A DNA stretch of 64,000 nt from Callorhinus ursinus (Eukaryota > Chordata > Mammalia > Carnivora > Otariidae): contig NW_020312785.1 of NCBI RefSeq assembly GCF_003265705.1, positions 128,755,665 through 128,819,664 of the forward strand, in the 5' to 3' direction. The translations under genes were made by a program, and so were the position numbers. The notes beneath the pieces were generated by a model that worked only from the letters and a program-made list of their open reading frames with translations, did not search any database and was not told where the DNA came from. Shown piece by piece: positions 56,641 through 64,000 of the stretch (position 1 is its first letter; each line of letters begins with the position of its first letter).

Positions 56641-58369
56641 AATCACACTAGGTATAGTATAGTTCATCATATTAGAGACCCCCAAAGTCATAAATTTCTA
56701 AAAGACCATTATCACAAAATAGTTTTAGAATAGTTTATCATAACTTTTCCCCACTAAAGGTCCCATTAGCTCTTGCTAATAACTCAGGGTATCTGACAAA
56801 TTCATTACCTGACTTTAAGATGAAGTGGACGATCCTCTGGCTTCTCAGAGACCACTGATGTGGTTATGCAGTGGCTGAATTGGAAATCCTTTAGCCAGAA
56901 CAGAAATGTGGGCAGAAGGAATCTTCACTTTTGCTGTTCCCCAGGCCAGGTCTGTAGAACTCTGTACTTCGCATCTCCAAACCCCACTTATCCTTCAGCC
57001 TCCCAGCTCTAGCACAACTGGCATTTTTCCTTAACTAATGACAAGTATTGTGACATATTTATAGAATTATAAGCCATTTCAATTGAATGCCTACAAATGC
57101 CCTCTTGAACAGTAGCTATCAAAGGAAAAATGCATGTTTAACTGTAACTGAGATTTATGTAATACACCTCACTTTTTACAAAATTTCTATTTTGACTGAG
57201 TTTCTAGTCTCAGAGCATAGTGTGCATTTATGAGTATAGACACACATTCTTTAGAGTTGGACAAATTCCTGTAACAGTTTGTACAGTAATAGTAGAATAC
57301 TTTTTAACTGCCCCTCCCCCCCACCTTAGGAGAGTTCCAGTTAAGGTGGCTTCCAAAGTATGATGCTTTATACATGAAGTGTGCAGAATGATTACAGGGA
57401 GTACAGAATAAAGATTTTAAGATGTGTAATTACCTATATTAATTTTAGTTTATATTGGGAAAAATATTATAGCTAGTAATCAGAACTATGATTTCATGGT
57501 TTTTTAATCAAGACTAAACTAGGTATTTTATTTTTTAAAAGGGCTTAAATAGGCATTTTGCTTCTTTAAAAATTTTTTTAATTTAAAGAAAATATTAAAT
57601 GAAGGATACTACAGTTAGTACCTAAGTAGATAGATACACATATAAATGATATATGGAAAACATTGGCCCCTTATATGCACAATTAGCTCACAGCTAGTTT
57701 TCTACAGCATACTATCCTGTATAACAAAGTCTTTATGATCCTTGCCTATGTGACAGTCTGTAATGATAACTTTGGATTGGTTATTTTTTGTATTATAGTA
57801 AATTCTTTACAGAATATTTTGTCCTGTTGCAAAATAATGGTTAATTTCTGAGACTTGTTTCTTTACTTCCCTTATAACAGTATATTTTTTGTTTGCTTCT
57901 TCCTTCACAGTAGGAGAAACTCCATAGAGTTTAGTATGTGTTTGCAAAATGAATGCAAAACAGCAATTATTTTTCTTGGTAATTTAAGTGAGATCTAACT
58001 ATGGAAAGGTCTGAGATAAAATTTCAAAGCAGTTTTTCCCTTAAAAAATAAGATACTCAATTAAGTGAAGTTGGCTAAAAGGAATATGTAATGGCTCTAT
58101 TAAATATGAAATGTGTGCTCCATTGAGATTTCAGAGTCACTGTTGTCATAAAATATACTTTATTGCATGTGTTTATATATTTTGCATTTGACTGCATGAG
58201 AAACCTCAGGCATAGAGTTTTTCTTTTCTTGGCTTTTTATCTTTTAAGTATGTTTTTCCCTTTGTGGTTATACTTGAATATGGTTTAAGTTGAAGACCTA
58301 AGATTTGTGCTTTGGGAAAGTTTTTTGTTTTATTTGTTGGTTTTAATGGAGAAACAACTGTCAGAAAAT
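56641..58369. other. 1.7-kb unassigned tract, no gene seen
   Basis: AT-rich, repeat-poor. A 63-codon minus open frame at 58206-58397 has no recognisable domain. Confidence 0.45.
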
Positions 58370-58590
58370 AGTGTGGGTTTTGCAATCCAAATGACATGGT
58401 TTAGAATACTGATCCTATACTTACTTTTCCAGTGACTTTTAAGCAAATTGCCTGACCAAGCCTCAGTTATACCAACTGAAAATGAACCTAATAATCTTTA
58501 CTTTATGGAGTTACAATCAAGATTAATGTGAAATACTAAAAGGGTTTAGTGCAGCATAGGGACAGAGTAAATAGATGGTAACTATTAGTT
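58370..58590 (+). repeat. MIR, diverged
   Basis: tttccagtgacttttaagca, gcctcagttataccaactg, gagttacaatcaagattaat and agatggtaactattagttt follow MIR in order. Confidence 0.6.
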
Positions 58591-58639
58591 TTATTTTCAG
58601 CAATCAACAGTGACTCCATAAATCATGATCAGGTAAGCC

Positions 58640-58880
58640 TGATATTCAAAGCCTCACTATACTGGGCAGCCGTCTTTCCTTGAACTTCTCTTACAGAGCC
58701 CACTTACTCTTACTCCACATAGACCATTCTGGATTTTGCTGCTCACCTACTATTTTCAAGCCATGCCTTCTGCCTTCCCTCAAGGCCAGTCCTTCTTGTC
58801 AGCCCTGCATGTCATTTGCCCCTCTTACTTCATTCTTTACTACTTTTTTATCTGGACTTCCAGTTGATAACACACAAATT
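58640..58880 (+). mobile_element. L2-like fragment
   Basis: attcaaagcctcactatact, gggcagccgtctttcct, attctggattttgctgctca and ccatgccttctgccttccc resemble the L2 'cttcaaggccctccatgatctggcc' section. The 107-codon open frame (58680-59003) is derived from it. Confidence 0.5.
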
Positions 58881-59259
58881 AGCAGTTGTTTTTTCCTCTA
58901 CTTCCTCTATTCAGATTTTAATTTCTACAAAATAAGTATTTATGGACAAAGAAGACTATCCTATCTATATTTTTCACATATTACACACAGTGGTTTGGCT
59001 TAATGCCAAAACCAAAAAGACACTGAAGCAGATCCATGGAGAAAAGGGAAAAGTGGTGGTCATAAAGTAAAAATAAGAGCGTGACACATTCTGATAGTTT
59101 AGGGATGGTTATGATACATTCAGCATTTACCATTGTACTTTACTCATTGCAGTCACTAGGAAGTAGTCAAAATCTAAAGTTAAAATCTCCCCTTAGGGGG
59201 AGATACCTAGCACTGCATAATGGAAATGCAGTGGAGAAGAGAAGAGGAAATACACTAAA

Positions 59260-59500
59260 TCTCTTATGTCAGGAGACCTGGATTCAAATTTTATTACTCT
59301 AGTTCATGACCTTGGATAAGTCACTTAACATTAGGTGTAAAATTAGAGGGCTAGAGAGAGTTGGGAACCAAACCAAACAACAAATGAAAAATTAAAATAG
59401 ACTTGGACTCTGAAGGTTAATCTTGGCTCTGGAACTAATTGTTTGTGTTCTTGATCAAGTCACACATCTGTTTCCAAAGCTATTAGGATTAAATTGGAAT
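59260..59500 (+). repeat. Two MIR fragments
   Basis: First: gagacctggattcaaatttt, catgaccttggataagtcac, ttaacatt (59270-59345). Second: ggactctgaaggttaatctt, ggctctggaactaattg, tgatcaagtcacacatctgt (59405-59500). Confidence 0.6.
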
Positions 59501-59556
59501 ACATGTGTGTTGATGCCTGGTATATGATGCCTGTGGGCACATAATTTTGTGTTTTT

Positions 59557-59736
59557 TTTTTTTTGATTTATCTATTCATTTGAGAGAGAGAGTGAGCACG
59601 AGAACAGGGAGGGGCAGAGGGAGAGGGAGAGAAGCAGACGCCCGCTGAGTGCGGAGCAGGATGTGGGGCTTGATCTCACAACCTGAGCCGTAGTCAAGAG
59701 TTGGACACTTAACAGACTGAACCACACAAGCGCCCC
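59557..59736 (-). mobile_element. CAN-SINE, older subfamily, antisense
   Basis: Diverged head (gactgaaccacacaagcgcc) and gtcaagagttggacacttaa. Flanks ttttgtgttttt/ctgttgtgttta give a target duplication. Confidence 0.94.
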
Positions 59737-59749
59737 TGTTGTGTTTATT

Positions 59750-60351
59750 TTTAAATAAACGTCAGTGGATCTACATTGACTTAATTGTAAAATGAGGGAC
59801 TTGAGTTAGAGGAGCACCAAAATCTCTGAGTTTTGACATTCTGCATCATTTACCTGCAGGGAGAGGGAGAAGATGATGGGTAATGGATGGATATTGTTAC
59901 TTTTAAGCATCAGGGGATGATGAGGATAACTTAACCTAAAAGAAACAATTGCAGCAAAAAATGGATATATCTAAATTACATAAGGCACTCATAAAATATA
60001 TTTTCTTATTCACATTATGGCTTTACCTTTATAGTCACATCAGTGGACATCTGTGGCATCTTCTCCATGGGTTTTGACATTCCATTCTGCCCAGTAAGAA
60101 CTTTTGTATATTGCAATCTTAGGATGATCAAGTACCTCAGTAATAACGTAAAGCAGAGTTGAACCTGTCAAGTTGACAGGTAATTCACTGGCAGAAGAAA
60201 AGCTATATTTTATAATATATATGTCAAGTTTGACTTCTCCTTAATATAATACATGATTAAACAAGTTCCAAGGGAATGTATCATTGATTGACTCTATTTT
60301 TCAGTGAAGGATTCTGCCTATTGCAGAGAAAAATGTGATCTCTTGCCAATT

Positions 60352-60382
<31 letters not shown>

Positions 60383-62289
60383 TTTACTTGAAGGCCTTTG
60401 ATTTCTAAAATAAACACAAAATCACAGTTTTCTTTTCCCTCATCTTCACTAATTTTCTATATACACAATCCTTGAATATTGTTTCAGTCTGGCAAGATTC
60501 TGAGTAAGGATTTACAATGCCTTGTTTATCTGGTATGCAACCATGTAGGCACATGTTACAAGGCCCAAGTAGTACTAATCTGAATCTTCTGGTAAAAGAA
60601 GCTGGTATCTGTCAGGCAGGTTGGAAACTTTAAAAGCATGACAGTAATAAGAGGTTTCCTGGGAAGGTCCTATTTACCGGAGATCAAATGTGGAGATCTC
60701 AAGTAATGCATTAGAATCTACCAATAAATCTTAAAACTGGGCCTTAGAGATCTCTGAAAAAGTTACTGCTGCTGTGCCCCATTCTTTCCAAGATGGCACT
60801 ACCCTCCTTGCTTCCTGACGATCTCACCACCTAGGGAAATGAAAATTTCTTTGCTTATCAGAAGGTTATGGATCTTGATCTCTTGGATCCAGGGGCTGAC
60901 AGTAAATCCATGAGGTCCAATTTCATGGGTATGTAGTATACTGTAGTGTATACCAGCATGATTGGCCTTCAAGGAATCATGTTTTCCTCCGCAAACACTT
61001 ACATTTAGGGTTCTGTTTTTATTTTTTCTAAAGTTGTTCTTTTAAGCATTTCATTCATAACACCTCTAAGGGAAATTGAAATTTTAAATAGGACAAAGTG
61101 GAAAAATTGAATTTGGTTGATCATTTTTGTGATTAAGCATATGTAACTTAAATTTTCATATTCTAAGTAAATAGTTGGACAACTTAAGAATTGTATTTGA
61201 TACCACAGTTGAAACTGTTAACAGAAATATAAAGAAACATAATAAATACATACTTTTTCCTCAAGCCTTTGAAAAGACATGAGGGATTATTAAAAGATAC
61301 TTTTTTTTTTGCTTGAATTCTCATAATTCTTGGCTCAAATTATTTCTCTGAATACTAAATCTGTTTTATGAATATCAGTTCACTTTACTTAGGTTTTAAA
61401 TGCTGATTTTGAAAGATGACTCCTGAACAGTGGTGTTCAGACAGTTTTAACCATGTAATCGGTTCTTCAAACAGAATATTTCATGGAGGTTCAATATCTA
61501 TAGCAGATCCCCTTTGTTCAAAATGGGGTGAAGAAAGGAAAGCAGAAGTGCATGTACACATACGGGCATGCATACACATATACATAAATCTCCCACAATT
61601 CCAAAACTACAGTTTGAAAATGACTGATGTTTTACTAACTTTTTGTTAGAATGACTGATAGCCCCAATTCATATTATTCTGCAGTAGACTTTGAACAATA
61701 ATTATTTTAAATTAAAAAACACAAACTTCAGGAAGATTCCTGAAAGATAGGCAGCAGTGGCATTGTTTTTTAATTTCTTCATAAAAACAGGTAGAGCAAC
61801 TAGGATATCAGAATCAAAACCTATGTCTAGCAGCTACATCAAAACCAGGTACCCCCTCCAGCCCCCAAATACTAGCAGGTAAGGACCAGTTACCAACAAC
61901 TACAAGATTCAGATGGGCCCAGTAACTGTGTGGGAGGAAGCAGAGGAAAAGACACAGGGCAGTTGAAAGCCCTGAGAACAGGAAATCCCTCAAATTGTCA
62001 GCAGCTACTCACTGGCAAGCACATTAAGCCAATCAGAGTAGATGCTGAGATTAGATGGATGTTTTTGCAGGATCTGATTCATAGGTGAATACAAGGGGAC
62101 CAAGAAGCAATTCATTTTGATGGTGCTGGGTCTTTCTGGTTCTTATATACTGTTGAAGCAAGCACCCAAAGCTCCCTTCCAAAACAAACCTTCTTATGGA
62201 GAAAAGCTGCTTGAAGTAGAATCCAAATTGAGCAGGATGGGACAGTAGAGGAGGAGAAAGAAAAAAAGTTCAGATAAAAAGCAGGTGAT
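59750..62289. other. 2.5-kb unassigned tract
   Basis: Contains (TG)10 at 60352-60372. 60600-60960 and 61790-62110 are less AT-rich and may be old repeats I cannot name. No gene recognised. Confidence 0.4.
60352..60372. repeat. (TG)10 microsatellite
   Basis: About ten uninterrupted TG units. Confidence 0.95.
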
Positions 62290-63140
62290 GGCACAACGAC
62301 ACAATAAAATATCACCTTAACACCTGTCAGAACAGCTAGTATCAAAAAAGAAAAGAAATAATCAGTGTTGGCAAGGATGTAGAGAAAAGGTAGTCCTTGT
62401 GCACTGGTGATGAGAATGTAAGTTGGTGTAGCCACTGTGGAAAGCAGTATGGAGGTTCCTCGAACATTTAAAATAGAAATACCATGTAATCCAGTAATTC
62501 TACTACTGGGTGTTTTACCAAAGAAAATGAAAACACTAATTTGATAAGATACATGCACCTCTGTGTTTATTGTAGCATTATTTACAAAAGCCAAAATATG
62601 GAAGCAACCCACGTGTCTATTGGTTGGTGAATGAATAAAAAAGATGTGAGATATGTATATGGATATATATAAAAGTAGATGCATGTAATATTCCATTCTA
62701 TATATATAATAGAGATTATGTATATATTGGAGATTATTATGCTAAGTGAAATAAGTCAGAGAAAAACAAATACCGTATGACTTCCCTTATATGTAGAATC
62801 CAACAAACAAAACAAACAAACAAACAGAAATAGACCCATAAATACAGAGAACAAATTGGTGGTTGCCAGAGGGGAGTGGGGTAGGGGAGTGGGCAAAGTA
62901 GATGAAGGAGAATTAGAGGAGGTACAGGCTTCCAGTTATGGACTGAATAAGTCATGGGGATGAAGGTACAGCACAGAGAACATAGTCAATGGTATTGCAA
63001 TAGTGTTGTATGGTGACAGATGGTAGCTACACTTGTGAGCATAGCATAATGTATAGAGTTATGAAATCACTGTGTTGTACACCTGAAACTAATGTAATAT
63101 TGTGTGTCAACTATACTCCAATAATATATATATATATAAA
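62290..63140 (+). mobile_element. L1 LINE 3' end (ORF2 end and 3' UTR)
   Basis: Sense L1M text in order: aaatatcaccttaacacctg, ggcaaggatgtagagaaaag, aagttggtgtagccactgtg, gttcctcgaacatttaaaat, gtagcattatttacaaaagc, tatgctaagtgaaataagtc, gaacaaattggtggttgcc, ctgaaactaatgtaatattg. It ends in a short TA array (63125-63138). An internal (CAAA)n lies at 62801-62825. Truncated at the 5' end; no intact frame. The 194-codon minus-strand open frame (62112-62696) is antisense to it. Confidence 0.88.
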
Positions 63141-63242
63141 GCTCTTAAAAATGATAAACAATAGAAAATGCTTTCTTTTTGTAAGAAGGTTAGTATAAAT
63201 GACAAAGAGCAGTAAATGAGTAAATAGGTAAACAGATAAATA

Positions 63243-63445
63243 GGGGCGCCTGGGTGGCTCAGTCTTAAAGTTAAGCATCTGCCTTGGGCTCAGGTCATGA
63301 TCCCAGGGTCCTGGGATGGAGCCCTTATGGGGCTCCCTGCTCAGTGGGGAGCCTGCTTCTCCCTCTCCCTCTGCAGCTCCCCCTGCTTGTGCTCACTTTT
63401 TTTTTCTCTCTCTCTCAAATAAATAAATACAATCTTTAAAAAAAC
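63243..63445 (+). mobile_element. CAN-SINE
   Basis: Full length with a small duplication in the head (cttaaagttaagcatctg). Target duplication acagataaata (63232-63242) recurs as ccagataaata (63446-63456). Confidence 0.97.
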
Positions 63446-63587
63446 CCAGATAAATAAATAAAGCAGATGCTGACAACATAGGCAGTCCCACAAAGTGGAA
63501 GGCCATTTTTAAAAAATGACTTTTTGAAAACAAGAAGAGAGAGAATTCTAGAATCATGAAGTTGGAAAAACTATCCTAGGCTATTCT

Positions 63588-63793
63588 TTTCTTTTTTTTT
63601 TTTTTTAAGATTTCATTTATTTATTTGAGAGAGAGAGAATGAGAGATAGAGAGCATGAGAGGGAAGAGGGTTAGAGGGAGAAGCAGACTCCCTGCTGAGC
63701 AGGGAGTCCGATGTGGGACTCGATCCCGGGACTCCAGGATCATGACCTGAGCCGAAGGCAGTCGCTTAACCAACTGAGCCACCCAGGCGCCCC
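63588..63793 (-). mobile_element. CAN-SINE, young subfamily, antisense
   Basis: Nearly identical to the copies at 30994 and 53067. Target duplication cctaggctatt at 63575-63585 and 63794-63804 is exact, with a long T-run: a recent insertion. Confidence 0.97.
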
Positions 63794-63806
63794 CCTAGGC
63801 TATTAT

Positions 63807-64000
63807 TTTCAAAGTACAGGAAAACTTATTTCATTGTTTTTTTAAAAAGGCAAAATAAAATTAAGCAAAGATTTTTAAGGAAAAAAATAATGTCCCAACA
63901 ATGAAAACATGCCCCCAAAAGTCTACAAAGTAGATGGAAACTATGAACTATTATTTTAAAGTGAAAAAAATGTTTAATGCTATAGCATAAGAAAGAAAAC
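63807..64000. other. Unassigned A-rich DNA to window end
   Basis: No repeat or gene recognised. Confidence 0.5.

Noticed and set aside
62112..62696. Longest open frame (194 codons, minus strand)
   Set aside because: It lies antisense to a recognisable L1 3' end and upstream unassigned DNA. No domain; explained by repeat composition.
1..64000. Mitochondrial insertion, rRNA, snRNA or bacterial-type system
   Set aside because: No such sequence was recognised anywhere in the window on either strand.

Overview
This is mammalian (carnivoran) nuclear DNA. I found no protein-coding gene that I can support. The strongest clue to the organism is 24 tRNA-Lys-derived CAN-SINE copies: a gcgcctgggtggctcag-type head with pol III boxes, a CT-rich body and an (aaat)n/aaatctt tail. 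This family is confined to Carnivora. The younger dog-specific form (head gggatccctgggtggcgc) is absent, and the bodies are not cat-like. A non-canid caniform (bear, pinniped or musteloid) therefore fits best, but I cannot name a species. The sequence is AT-rich, CpG-poor and dense in decayed repeats, as in an intergenic region or a long intron. Two runs of N show it is a draft assembly.

Layout. 1-4 kb: SINE tail, MLT1-type LTR (minus), L1 3' end (minus) with a long (TG)n and nested SINEs. 4-9 kb: mostly unique DNA with MER5A, L2 and SINEs, plus a homeobox/forkhead-site-rich block near 5.2-5.5 kb. 9-17 kb: L2 pieces, SINEs and a perfect 42-bp palindrome at 15732-15773. 19-24 kb: old LINE fragments, namely L1/HAL1 5' part plus ORF1, then almost 1 kb of L2, then MIR. 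24-30 kb: little recognisable repeat, several candidate conserved non-coding blocks. 30-35 kb: MIR split by a complete solo LTR with target-site duplication, L2, MIR, SINEs and a long purine tract. 34.8-51.5 kb: no SINE at all; this stretch holds an ERV-L pol fossil (minus, about 37.7-40.8 kb), a 100-N gap edged by poly-C, a GC-rich exon-like block at 44.1 kb and a 123-bp retrocopy of an mRNA 3' end with identical 17-bp target duplications. 50-64 kb: MIRs, SINEs (one nested in another's tail), a 39-bp tandem repeat cut by a 10-N gap, and an L1 3' end.

The open reading frames in the window are short (longest 194 codons). Each either lies in or antisense to a repeat or is about the length expected by chance. 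No operon-like, CRISPR-like or defence-like system is present. The most useful observations are structural: the palindrome, the two suspicious assembly gaps, the solo LTR with intact promoter and poly(A) motifs, the retrocopy, the SINE-free tract, and a few blocks with splice-site-like edges that might be unannotated non-coding exons.
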